From a virus: a stretch of DNA of 32,978 bases. Shown here piece by piece: positions 1 through 5,854 of the stretch. The position numbers and the translations under genes were made by a program. The stretch spans positions 1-32,978 of the IMG/VR virus record IMGVR_UViG_3300012920_000137. One strand, written 5' to 3'. Each line of letters begins with the position of its first letter. The stretch's first letter is position 1. The notes beneath the pieces are model-generated. The model was given only the letters and a program-made list of their open reading frames with translations. It did not search any database and was not told the origin of the DNA.

Positions 1-585
1 AAATGGATTCAGCGTCCAGTTATGAAAGCCTTGAAGGAAGAGAAGGAACCTAAAGATCGCGGAGACACCGAACGATGGCGCGAAGAACCAGGACGACTGT
101 CCCAGAGGATAGATGAGAAATACGCTGACAAAAACAGCAATAGGACCACTGAAAGCAATAGCATTGTACGGACGAATTCCTACTAAACGACTAATTTCAA
201 ATTGACGGAGCATGAACCCAATTAGGGCGAAGGCACCATGGAGCGCCACAAAATTCCAGAGTCCCCCAAGTTGGCACCACCTGACGAAACTGCCCTGAAC
301 TTCAGGACCCCAAAGTAGAAGAAGAGAATGACCCATAGCATCAGCAGGCGTTGAGACAGCCGCTGTAAGGAAATTAGCACCCTCAAGGTAACTACTCGCG
401 AGTCCGTGGGTGTACCAACTTGTAACAAACGTTGTGCCAGTAAGCCAGCCACCAATTGCAAGATAAGCAGTGGGAAAAAGAAGTAGTCCAGACCAACCCA
501 CAAAAACAAAGCGATCTCGTTTAAGCCAGTCATCAAGGACATCGAACCACCCCCGTCTTGGTTGTTGTAATGTTGAAGCAACCAT
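1..585 (-). CDS. psbD: Photosystem II D2 protein (partial, 3' end beyond window)
   Basis: This is the N-terminal 195 codons of D2, a reaction-centre subunit of photosystem II in the thylakoid membrane. The reading frame opens at the ATG at 585 and is uninterrupted to base 1. The translation has hallmark D2 segments: [20 protein letters not shown] near the start, then [20 protein letters not shown], then [18 protein letters not shown], and [18 protein letters not shown], which holds the redox tyrosine region. Full-length D2 is about 350 aa, so roughly 155 residues are missing. The ATG lies one base after the stop of the upstream 85-aa gene, so translation is probably coupled. Phage psbD is known to be expressed during infection with psbA to keep electron transport running. 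No frameshift or intron is seen in this part. Confidence 0.97.
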   Translation of the reverse strand, partial: MVASTLQQPRRGWFDVLDDWLKRDRFVFVGWSGLLLFPTAYLAIGGWLTGTTFVTSWYTHGLASSYLEGANFLTAAVSTPADAMGHSLLLLWGPEVQGSFVRWCQLGGLWNFVALHGAFALIGFMLRQFEISRLVGIRPYNAIAFSGPIAVFVSVFLIYPLGQSSWFFAPSFGVSAIFRFLLFLQGFHNWTLNPF

Positions 586-586
586 T

Positions 587-844
587 TTATTTAACCTCGT
601 CGTTTACTTTTTGTTGTTCTGTTGTTAGCGAAGGAACATATGGATTGCGAGAACGATTCTTAATAACAATGAAAGCATCCTTGTTATACTTGCGGGTTCC
701 CTTCACAGGTTTCCAGCGTGTACCGTCACCTTCAATCTCATAGACTTGTGTACCAGCAATCTCAAGTGCAATATCATCTGCGCGAACATCCCATCCAAGT
801 GTTTGGATTGCTTCCCACAGTCCGTCTTCAGTAAATGTATTCAT
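587..844 (-). CDS. Hypothetical 85-aa protein between psbA and psbD
   Basis: No family is recognised. The start is placed at the ATG at 844, which has a good Shine-Dalgarno (AAGGA) upstream, rather than at in-frame codons further up. The protein begins [20 protein letters not shown] and is soluble, of mixed charge, with a basic middle ([13 protein letters not shown]) and a charged C-terminus; there is no signal peptide or membrane segment. It ends one base before the psbD start, so it sits in the same transcript as psbD and the upstream 72-aa membrane protein. Its position suggests a role connected to photosystem genes, but that is only inference from context. Confidence 0.8.
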   Translation of the reverse strand: MNTFTEDGLWEAIQTLGWDVRADDIALEIAGTQVYEIEGDGTRWKPVKGTRKYNKDAFIVIKNRSRNPYVPSLTTEQQKVNDEVK

Positions 845-898
845 GATGATTCCTTTTTTGTAGATGTTTTTTTCAACCAGAATAATTGTGGCCAAGTA

Positions 899-1117
899 TC
901 ACGAATGATTTCCGCTAATTTGTAAGGTGTATCTTGTGTTATCACTTTTAGTATTCTCGTAGATGGACGAATCACCGTAAGTTTTATGGTCTTTATAACC
1001 GACCATACGACCCTTTGTATTCTGAAGAGCAGGCATGAAGACAATGAAGAAGAAGACTCCAGGGGCACCGATGAATACGACAGAGACGATCACATAATAA
1101 GTAAGTAGTTCGAGCAT
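899..1117 (-). CDS. Small single-span membrane protein downstream of psbA
   Basis: This is a 72-aa protein starting at the ATG at 1117 (MLELLTYYVIVSVVFIGAPG). Upstream TTG codons in frame are less likely starts. Residues about 5-28 are strongly hydrophobic and form one membrane span. The rest is polar (LQNTKGRMVGYKDHKTYGDS). It begins about 25 bases downstream of the psbA terminator, so it needs read-through or its own promoter. Its family is not recognised. The location between psbA and psbD suggests a thylakoid or inner-membrane product. A different frame (841-1068) overlaps it but lacks protein-like composition. Confidence 0.7.
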   Translation of the reverse strand: MLELLTYYVIVSVVFIGAPGVFFFIVFMPALQNTKGRMVGYKDHKTYGDSSIYENTKSDNTRYTLQISGNHS

Positions 1118-1142
1118 AATAAAAGTTAACAACTTTTTAGAG

Positions 1143-1175
1143 AAAAAAATTGGCGGGAAATTTTTTCCCCGCCAA
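1143..1175 (-). terminator. Rho-independent terminator after psbA
   Basis: On the minus strand a perfect 8-bp stem TTGGCGGG/CCCGCCAA (1168-1175 with 1150-1157) is followed directly by seven T residues (1149-1143). It lies about 25 bases past the psbA stop. The T run is on the minus-strand side only, so it terminates psbA transcription and could partly insulate the downstream 72-aa/85-aa/psbD genes. Confidence 0.93.
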
Positions 1176-1199
1176 TGAAATTAAGTATTCAATTTTAAA

Positions 1200-2285
1200 T
1201 CAACCGATGCTAGGTGCGGTGAGTGCAACAGGAGTTGACTCAGCAGCAGCAAGGTCGAGAGGGAAGTTGTGAGCATTACGCTCATGCATTACTTCCATGC
1301 CCAGGTTAGCACGGTTAAGTACGTCTGCCCAGGTGTTCAGGACACGACCATCGTTAGCAAGGATGGACTGGTTGAAGTTGAAACCGTTCAGGTTGAACGC
1401 CATAGTGCTGACGCCAAGAGCAGTGAACCAGATACCGACAACAGGCCACGCAGCGAGGAAGAAGTGCAAAGAGCGTGAATTGTTAAAGGATGCATACTGG
1501 AAAATCAAACGACCGAAGTAACCGTGAGCGGCGACGATGTTGTAGGTCTCTTCTTCTTGACCGAACTTGTAACCATAGTTCTGGGACTCTGTTTCAGTTG
1601 TTTCACGAACAAGTGAGGAAGTAACAAGACTTCCGTGCATAGCAGAGAAAAGAGATCCACCGAATACCCCAGCAACACCGAGCATATGGAACGGATGCAT
1701 AAGGATATTGTGTTCTGCTTGGAATACAAGCATGAAGTTAAAAGTACCAGAGATACCAAGAGGCATACCATCAGAGAAAGAACCTTGACCGAAAGGATAA
1801 ACGAGGAATACAGCAGATGCTGCTGCGACTGGAGCAGAATATGCTACACAGATCCAGGGACGCATACCCAGGCGATAAGACAGTTCCCACTCACGACCCA
1901 TGTAGCAGAAGATGCCAATGAGGAAATGGAATACTACCAATTGATATGGACCACCATTGTACAACCACTCGTCGAGTGATGCTGCTTCCCAGATGGGATA
2001 GAAGTGGAGTCCAATTGCGTTGGAAGAAGGTACAACTGCACCAGAGATGATGTTGTTACCATACATGAGTGAACCAGCAACGGGTTCACGGATGCCGTCG
2101 ATATCGACGGGAGGTGCTGCAACAAATGCAGTGATGAAGCATACGGTAGCTGCCAACAGAGTTGGAATCATAAGCACACCGAACCAACCGACATAGAGAC
2201 GGTTGTTTGTAGACGTAACCCAGGAACAGAACTGTTCCCAGTTTGACACACCAGATTGCTGGCGTGAGAGAGTAGATTGAGCCAT
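1200..2285 (-). CDS. psbA: Photosystem II D1 protein
   Basis: Full-length D1 (361 aa), the photosystem II subunit that turns over fastest in light. The start is the ATG at 2285 ([10 protein letters not shown]); the in-frame codons further upstream lie in the leader. Conserved blocks are all present: [54 protein letters not shown], the YZ segment [14 protein letters not shown], and [20 protein letters not shown]. The C-terminus NFPLDLA is followed by a 15-residue extension of the kind removed by the CtpA protease. The residue equivalent to D1 position 130 (here about 132, in [10 protein letters not shown]) is Glu, as in the high-light D1:2 type, not Gln. No classical Shine-Dalgarno lies just upstream, there is a long structured leader, and a terminator follows. 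No intron is present. Confidence 0.99.
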   Translation of the reverse strand: MAQSTLSRQQSGVSNWEQFCSWVTSTNNRLYVGWFGVLMIPTLLAATVCFITAFVAAPPVDIDGIREPVAGSLMYGNNIISGAVVPSSNAIGLHFYPIWEAASLDEWLYNGGPYQLVVFHFLIGIFCYMGREWELSYRLGMRPWICVAYSAPVAAASAVFLVYPFGQGSFSDGMPLGISGTFNFMLVFQAEHNILMHPFHMLGVAGVFGGSLFSAMHGSLVTSSLVRETTETESQNYGYKFGQEEETYNIVAAHGYFGRLIFQYASFNNSRSLHFFLAAWPVVGIWFTALGVSTMAFNLNGFNFNQSILANDGRVLNTWADVLNRANLGMEVMHERNAHNFPLDLAAAESTPVALTAPSIG

Positions 2286-2450
2286 TGTAATCGTAAAAGG
2301 GTAAGTAAGGTCAGTAGGGATCTGACGAATAAAATATTCCCACACCACCCTCCAGTGTGGGTATGAAGGACTGTTGTTTTACCACGCTGTTTAGTCCTGG
2401 TAAGGCGTGGGTATGTTACGAAACTGTGATGCTCCGTTACATTAGTTTAC
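2286..2450 (-). promoter_or_regulatory. Structured psbA 5' leader with candidate pseudoknot
   Basis: This is the ~165-nt untranslated leader between the inferred psbA transcription start (~2450) and the ATG. On the minus strand it holds interleaved helices: CCACGC (2405-2410) with GCGTGG (2382-2387), and AGGACT (2393-2398) with AGTCCT (2367-2372). That ABA'B' order makes a pseudoknot. A further hairpin CCCACAC/GTGTGGG (2339-2361) has GGAGGG in its loop, and another GTCAG/CTGAC (2310-2326) has loop ATCCCTA. Structured psbA leaders called PhotoRC-I/II are known from cyanobacteria and cyanophages; membership of this one is plausible but not tested here. Confidence 0.65.
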
Positions 2451-2456
2451 CTATTT

Positions 2457-2485
2457 ATTATACAGGAGTGCGGAAAACCAGTCAA
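2457..2485 (-). promoter_or_regulatory. Consensus sigma-70 promoter for psbA
   Basis: On the minus strand TTGACT (2480-2485) is separated by exactly 17 bases from TATAAT (2457-2462), a near-perfect host vegetative promoter. The start of transcription would be near 2450. The -35 box overlaps the stop codon of the upstream 44-aa gene. The -10 region runs into AATAAATA, which also resembles a T4-late promoter, so dual early and late use is possible. Confidence 0.88.
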
Positions 2486-2616
2486 CCCTTTAAAGATGAG
2501 CGTTTATACCTATCTTTGAAGGGGTGCTTGGGAACCTTGTGCTTGGGGTTGCGTCGTAAATCTCTCTTGAGATCCCTAAGAAACTTAAGGTGACTCTTGA
2601 TTTCAGAACGATGCAT
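2482..2616 (-). CDS. Very basic 44-aa protein upstream of psbA
   Basis: Read directly from the minus strand, the ATG at 2616 opens a 44-codon frame beginning MHRSEIKSHLKFLRDLKRDL and continuing with RRNPKHKVPKHPFKDRYKR. About 40 percent of residues are Lys, Arg or His, suggesting a nucleic-acid or membrane-surface binding peptide. It overlaps the end of the preceding 59-aa gene by 14 bases in another frame, typical of compact phage operons. Its stop overlaps the psbA -35 box. No family is recognised; the call rests on composition, overlap geometry and lack of any other use of the stretch. Confidence 0.5.
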   Translation of the reverse strand: MHRSEIKSHLKFLRDLKRDLRRNPKHKVPKHPFKDRYKRSSLKG

Positions 2617-2782
2617 CCTCAACACCATACTCAGTATAGCATGGAACAATCTCCCACTGCTCCCAATCGATCTCTTTATCAGCCATCATTTGTTCCAGTT
2701 CATCAGTCGTCACACTGTGCTTGATGACCACTGTTTCTTTTGTATTTTTCTTGTAGATATGAAAAACTCTGTCGTTTAGCAT
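2603..2782 (-). CDS. Hypothetical 59-aa protein
   Basis: The minus-strand ATG at 2782 starts MLNDRVFHIYKKNTKETVVI, and the frame closes with a TGA at 2603. The protein is soluble and acidic towards the C-terminus (DELEQMMADKEIDWEQWEIV). It has the look of a small alpha/beta phage protein. The gene lies 45 bases downstream of the 50-aa gene and overlaps the 44-aa gene at its end. No known domain is recognised. It is probably part of the small-gene train running from hli towards psbA. Confidence 0.6.
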   Translation of the reverse strand: MLNDRVFHIYKKNTKETVVIKHSVTTDELEQMMADKEIDWEQWEIVPCYTEYGVEDASF

Positions 2783-2827
2783 TGAATTTATTCGTACCTT
2801 GTATATGTATTCATTTATTTTGTATCA

Positions 2828-2980
2828 TTAGATACTGTTTAGTTTGGATAACCGAAACTCCAGTTCGCGAACACGCTTCTCCAAGTCAGAAATGCGTTCT
2901 TGATCTGTTCTAGTAGTTTCTTCTCCTGATGCAGGAACAAACGCTGAGTCTGCCCACATCTTTTTCCATAATCCAGACAT
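2828..2980 (-). CDS. Small 50-aa coiled-coil protein
   Basis: The minus-strand ATG at 2980 gives a 50-aa protein starting MSGLWKKMWADSAFVP. Residues 26-48 (DQERISDLEKRVRELEFRLSK, split over the helix) follow a heptad pattern with Ile, Leu, Val and Leu at core positions, so a short coiled coil that could oligomerise is likely. The ATG follows immediately on the T run of a terminator-like hairpin and no Shine-Dalgarno is visible. It may be read from transcripts passing the terminator or by an unusual initiation. Family not recognised. Confidence 0.6.
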   Translation of the reverse strand: MSGLWKKMWADSAFVPASGEETTRTDQERISDLEKRVRELEFRLSKLNSI

Positions 2981-3004
2981 AAAAAAAGAGGGTATGTACC
3001 CTCT
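2981..3004 (-). terminator. Rho-independent terminator after the 46-aa gene
   Basis: On the minus strand the inverted repeat AGAGGGTA/TACCCTCT (2997-3004 with 2987-2994) is followed by a run of T residues (2986-2981). It begins ten bases after the stop of the 46-aa membrane gene and would end the hli-led transcript. The next ATG (2980) abuts it. Confidence 0.88.
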
Positions 3005-3014
3005 AATTATATCA

Positions 3015-3155
3015 TTAAATTGGATTGGTAGCGGGAATCATCATCCCGCCACCATAATCGTCATCATCCTCATCATTGCTGCTCAAGGCAAGCATTAAAA
3101 AGAAAGGGGTAATGATAAAGATCAGCGTTTGTAATAGTGTCCAGTCATACGTCAT
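3015..3155 (-). CDS. Small membrane protein with acidic tail (46 aa)
   Basis: The frame opens at the ATG at 3155, which overlaps the TGA of the 21-aa gene in an ATGA junction, showing translational coupling. It reads MTYDWTLLQTLIFIITPFFL followed by MLALSS, then an acidic patch NDEDDDDYGGG and a C-terminus MMIPATNPI. Residues about 7-25 form one membrane span. The gene is closed by a strong terminator. I recognise the general type as a recurring cyanophage small membrane protein near hli genes, but no function is known to me. A thylakoid-associated role is inferred only from location. Confidence 0.7.
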   Translation of the reverse strand: MTYDWTLLQTLIFIITPFFLMLALSSNDEDDDDYGGGMMIPATNPI

Positions 3156-3217
3156 GACTTACCTGCTACTGCTGCAATAGGAATTAGCATCAGCAATGCT
3201 GCTACTAAGAATCCCAT
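3152..3217 (-). CDS. 21-aa hydrophobic micro-protein
   Basis: The ATG at 3217 overlaps the TAA of the 35-aa hli gene (TAATG), and its TGA overlaps the ATG of the 46-aa gene (ATGA). The peptide begins MGFLVAALLMLIPIAAVAG and ends KS, a single hydrophobic helix. The two stop/start overlaps argue that it is translated. It resembles in size the one-helix low-molecular-weight photosystem and cytochrome subunits (PsbN, PetN class), but it matches none by sequence that I can name. An alternative is that it is only a translational relay between its neighbours. Confidence 0.5.
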   Translation of the reverse strand: MGFLVAALLMLIPIAAVAGKS

Positions 3218-3324
3218 TACCAAATACCTGGGATGAGTTGTCCTGTAGTTGCATAGGAACCGAATGCTGCAATGATACCGATCATCGCTGCCCAACCGTT
3301 GAGTTTTTCTGCTTCTGGGGTCAT
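3217..3324 (-). CDS. hli: Short high-light-inducible protein (35 aa)
   Basis: The ATG at 3324 is preceded by a good AGGAG Shine-Dalgarno. The 35-aa product starts MTPEAEKLNGWAAMIGIIAA and ends TTGQLIPGIW. It has the one-helix chlorophyll-binding signature ExxNGxxAMxG (Glu6, Asn9, Met14), and the Arg of the standard NGR is Trp here, a variant I recall in short Hli proteins. Hli proteins bind chlorophyll and carotenoid and protect photosystem II during D1 replacement. It follows the 76-aa Hli and is coupled to the 21-aa gene, so the three probably share one transcript. Confidence 0.88.
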   Translation of the reverse strand: MTPEAEKLNGWAAMIGIIAAFGSYATTGQLIPGIW

Positions 3325-3377
3325 AGTAAATCTCCTGTAAAAGTTAGTTGATAGAAGTGATGGGATAATCATCTTCT

Positions 3378-3608
3378 TCAGATGCCGAAAGCACCGAAGA
3401 AGAAGATGCTACCAGTGGTAGCGTAAGAAACAACTGCTGCAATAAAACCAAGCATCGCAGTGCGACCATTCAGTTTTTCAGCACGCTCTGCATAAGTCTC
3501 ATAACCATAGCGTTCTGCTGCGGTCTTGTCGATATACATACGAGGTTCGGTGGCGAACATGTTTGTTCTTCCACCATCTTCAGTTGTAATTGAACCTGAG
3601 CGAGTCAT
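3378..3608 (-). CDS. hli: High-light-inducible protein (76 aa)
   Basis: The ATG at 3608 gives a 76-aa Hli with an N-terminal polar extension (residues 1-40) and the chlorophyll-binding helix from about residue 44: AEKLNGRTAMLGFIAAVV. Glu44, Asn47 and Arg49 match the ExxNGR motif. The C-terminus is TTGSIFFFGAFGI, so it lacks the TGQxxPG ending found in its 35-aa neighbour. Phage hli genes are thought to protect the photosystem during infection. It has its own sigma-70-like promoter just upstream and is the first gene of the small membrane-protein train. Confidence 0.95.
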   Translation of the reverse strand: MTRSGSITTEDGGRTNMFATEPRMYIDKTAAERYGYETYAERAEKLNGRTAMLGFIAAVVSYATTGSIFFFGAFGI

Positions 3609-3634
3609 GATCTTAAAGATTTGTTACATTACAT

Positions 3635-3664
3635 AGTATATATGTAAAGAACCGTAAAAGTCAA
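3635..3664 (-). promoter_or_regulatory. Sigma-70-like promoter for hli operon
   Basis: On the minus strand TTGACT (3659-3664) and TATACT (3635-3640) are 18 bases apart, with transcription expected to start near 3628, about 20 bases before the hli ATG. Together with the psbA promoter this gives the photosynthesis genes host-type promoters. Confidence 0.75.
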
Positions 3665-3672
3665 GCCCCCTT

Positions 3673-4182
3673 TCATAAGAATTTCTTAGCTTTCGTATAA
3701 TTGAAGTTAAAATTGAACCTACCCTTAGCGTTTGTAGTGGTTGTTGAGTTGTGTGGGATGGATCCATCAAACAGATACAGTCTATTCTCAATGCTTTCTA
3801 TAGTGGTATCCTCACCTATTCTGGTGTACCCATCGCAAGTATTGAGGCAATAGATTGCTGCCCCATGAGAGAATTTACAATCAGAATGTTGTTGATGCTC
3901 ATATATCTCTGATGTATGTGGATAAAAATTGATCTTGATACGTATCCACGTTGCGAAATCTGGTAGATGTTTTTTAAATAATGATTGAATCTCATCAAAA
4001 TGCTGACTCAATGGTCGATGATCTCCATAGATTAAATGGATACCATACCAATTGTCTAAGGAATCTTTCTCTTGACTAGTAGCAACAACATCATGAAGTT
4101 CAAAAGAAAGATTATCATTCCACATCACTGCTTCCTGAAGAAACCTTAGTTGATCTTCTGGTAATAAGTTATCGATAATCAT
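3673..4182 (-). CDS. 2-oxoglutarate/Fe(II)-dependent oxygenase-like protein (169 aa)
   Basis: The double-stranded beta-helix oxygenase signature is visible: an iron-binding H99-S-D101 (EHQQHSD), a distal His144 (SIPHNS), and an Arg155 (AKGRFNFNF) placed to bind the 2-oxoglutarate carboxylate. At 169 aa it is short, essentially just the catalytic core. Such proteins hydroxylate proteins, nucleobases or small molecules using 2-oxoglutarate and O2; the substrate here cannot be told. Its ATG overlaps the stop of the upstream oxygenase gene (TAATG), so the two are co-translated and may form a complex or act in sequence. Cyanophages carry many such genes. Confidence 0.83.
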   Translation of the reverse strand: MIIDNLLPEDQLRFLQEAVMWNDNLSFELHDVVATSQEKDSLDNWYGIHLIYGDHRPLSQHFDEIQSLFKKHLPDFATWIRIKINFYPHTSEIYEHQQHSDCKFSHGAAIYCLNTCDGYTRIGEDTTIESIENRLYLFDGSIPHNSTTTTNAKGRFNFNFNYTKAKKFL

Positions 4183-4856
4183 TATTGAATTGTTGCAAAA
4201 GCGACTTGAGTGTAACGTGTTTCTTTAGTGAATTGATCTGTACCTATACATGGACCATGAGGCATGTGTCCATTGAATAAGATAGCACGGTTTGGTTTAG
4301 CTTGTAAGGTAAAAAGAGGTGGAAAATTTTTCTTTGGTTCCATGAACTCATACTTATCTCTATTCTCATATTCATAGATATTGATTCCCTCTCCCTCCTC
4401 ATAGTGCTTGTTCATAAACACAACCATAGAAATCATATTAGAACTGTCTGAATATGATGCATCATTATGAATGTTGTACCAATTGTTTTGGTAATCAAAC
4501 CATTCATTCGTAAATTGAAACGCATTAAATAATATCCTATCCTTACATTCAACTCTCTCTACAGAAACCTCTGCTAACTGCGCGACGAGATGTTTGTAGT
4601 CTGTAGTAACAGGACATTGAGTCATCGTCATGCTGTATGCATAAGAAGAACGACCATCAAAGTGACTAATATTATCAGATTTATGTACAGGACAGAAAGG
4701 AAGTTTTAGCATTTCCTCATGAGCATGTTCAAACTTCTCATAAAAATTGTTCATCGTGTATATTTTTGTACATCCTAGATCTATTTCTTGTATTGAAATA
4801 GACTTATTGATGATAAAAGAATCTAAATCAATAATATTTTCAGAATTGATGAGCAT
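4182..4856 (-). CDS. 2-oxoglutarate/Fe(II)-dependent oxygenase-like protein (224 aa)
   Basis: The start is the ATG at 4856. The catalytic triad reads H130-N-D132 (NIHNDASYSD) and His200 (GHMPHGPC), with Arg214 (KETRYTQVAFAT) as the likely 2-oxoglutarate anchor. The segment MISMVVFMNKHYEEGEG between them matches the beta-strand and EGG-type turn common in prolyl-hydroxylase-like phage enzymes. The N-terminal ~100 residues are less conserved and may shape the substrate site. It is coupled to the 169-aa oxygenase downstream and faces away from the plus-strand island starting at 4902. Its promoter is not obvious in the ~45-base divergent gap. Confidence 0.83.
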   Translation of the reverse strand: MLINSENIIDLDSFIINKSISIQEIDLGCTKIYTMNNFYEKFEHAHEEMLKLPFCPVHKSDNISHFDGRSSYAYSMTMTQCPVTTDYKHLVAQLAEVSVERVECKDRILFNAFQFTNEWFDYQNNWYNIHNDASYSDSSNMISMVVFMNKHYEEGEGINIYEYENRDKYEFMEPKKNFPPLFTLQAKPNRAILFNGHMPHGPCIGTDQFTKETRYTQVAFATIQ

Positions 4857-4863
4857 GTGGATT

Positions 4864-4871
4864 GATAAATA
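4864..4871 (+). promoter_or_regulatory. T4-late-type promoter (GATAAATA) for secreted-protein island
   Basis: GATAAATA differs at one base from the T4-late consensus TATAAATA and lies about 31 bases before the ATG at 4902, matching the position expected for a short late leader. It is the only such site found on the plus strand ahead of the plus-strand genes. Confidence 0.5.
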
Positions 4872-4901
4872 GACTTAGAGATCTCAGATATGTATTCTAC
4901 C

Positions 4902-5396
4902 ATGAAAAAAGCACTTATGCTTTTTGTTATGTTTTCAATGGTGACTCCCGCTTTTGCAGGCGGGCTCGTAACTAAGCACGCATCCAGTGTACAACTAACT
5001 GTTGATGCTGCTAGATCTACTGCATCGAGAATCGGATCCTCGTTCAGTATCTCAGGTAGTGGAGTTGACACTACGGACGGTACGACTGCTAACACTATTT
5101 CTGCTGGTACTATCACCTCTGGTGTGTACAGTCCTGGTACTATTGCAGCAACTCAGGATACTCCTGGTAATGCATTTAGTTTTAGTCAGTCTTATACACA
5201 GGCTGATGCTGTTCCTCAATCAGCACCAACTGTAGGTGCTGTTCCTAACTTCTCCTCAATTACTTCTTACACAGCTGGAACTGCTGGTGATCTAGCAGGT
5301 ACTATCGGCACTACTGGTGCTATCAGCATCACGGCTGGTGGAGCTGGTACTACAGCAACAGGACAATTTGTTAGTGAGATTACTGTAATTGATTGA
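4902..5396 (+). CDS. Secreted protein A of plus-strand island
   Basis: The protein has a typical Sec signal peptide: MKKALMLFVMFSMVTPAFA with cleavage before GG (about residue 19). The start at 4902 is preferred because it puts the two lysines at the very N-terminus; an ATG at 4890 adds four residues. The mature part is small-residue rich (Gly, Thr, Ser, Ala), lacks cysteine and looks like an extended beta protein. It contains DTPGNAFSFSQSY and ends near FVSEITVID. Both features recur in the next gene, so the two are paralogues. It may be a virion or envelope protein, but the function is not recognised. Confidence 0.8.
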   Translation: MKKALMLFVMFSMVTPAFAGGLVTKHASSVQLTVDAARSTASRIGSSFSISGSGVDTTDGTTANTISAGTITSGVYSPGTIAATQDTPGNAFSFSQSYTQADAVPQSAPTVGAVPNFSSITSYTAGTAGDLAGTIGTTGAISITAGGAGTTATGQFVSEITVID

Positions 5397-5407
5397 GGAC
5401 GTTCGTA

Positions 5408-5854
5408 ATGACGATTTCTGGATCGACTTACTGGAGTATTGCGACAAGTGCGGTGGCAGTATTAGTTACTGCTGCCGCTGCCCAGGCGGTCCCCGTGGTC
5501 CCAAACTTCACCCAGGGCTCAATGACGAGCCACACAGAGACGACTCAGACTATAACTGAGACTATCAACTCCATGGACTATAGCACAGGGTATCAATACT
5601 CTGCAACTGGTTCAGGAGTAACAGCAAGTGGAAACTTATCTCCCACTACAGGCACAAATAATGTAACTATTGAAGGAGTAACTTCATCATGGACAGGTGT
5701 AACAGGCAAACCAACGTTCACACAAACAACACCAGGAGCAGCGTTCCAGTTCACAGAAACTTTATCTTCTCCAGGTTTACAAAATCATACGATCATCCAA
5801 AGGGTGACCGAGGTTACAAGCGTAACAGACACTACAAGTATTTTCTCCCAGTAA
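5408..5854 (+). CDS. Secreted protein B, paralogue of protein A
   Basis: The start chosen is the ATG at 5408, with GAGGA nine to ten bases upstream; an in-frame TTG at 5393 is less likely. A long hydrophobic signal follows (WSIATSAVAVLVTAAAAQA, cleavage before VPVV at about residue 27). The 148-aa product has GSGVTASG, TTPGAAFQFTETLSSPG and VTEVTSVTD, matching the layout of protein A. There are no cysteines and no recognised domain. The last 166 bases overlap the only canonical start-to-stop frame of the next gene. Export out of the cytoplasm is inferred. Confidence 0.78.
   Translation: MTISGSTYWSIATSAVAVLVTAAAAQAVPVVPNFTQGSMTSHTETTQTITETINSMDYSTGYQYSATGSGVTASGNLSPTTGTNNVTIEGVTSSWTGVTGKPTFTQTTPGAAFQFTETLSSPGLQNHTIIQRVTEVTSVTDTTSIFSQ

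Noticed and set aside
222-581. 119-aa minus-strand frame over the psbD start
   Set aside because: It is a shadow: the real psbD frame (ATG at 585) is offset and gives the D2 protein without interruption to base 1.
841-1068. 75-aa minus-strand frame
   Set aside because: It overlaps the 72-aa membrane protein in another frame and has low-complexity Ser/Leu/Thr composition with no ribosome site.
1200-2285. Intron or homing nuclease insertion in psbA
   Set aside because: The D1 frame is continuous and all conserved segments are intact.
2357-2593. 78-aa plus-strand frame over the psbA leader
   Set aside because: It runs antisense to the promoter, leader and 44-aa gene, with a Cys/Leu-rich composition that does not look like a protein.
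5689-5854. Slippery site for -1 frameshifting between proteins B and C
   Set aside because: Candidates such as ccaaaggg were checked in frame and do not fit the X XXY YYZ pattern, so frameshifting is left only as one possible explanation.
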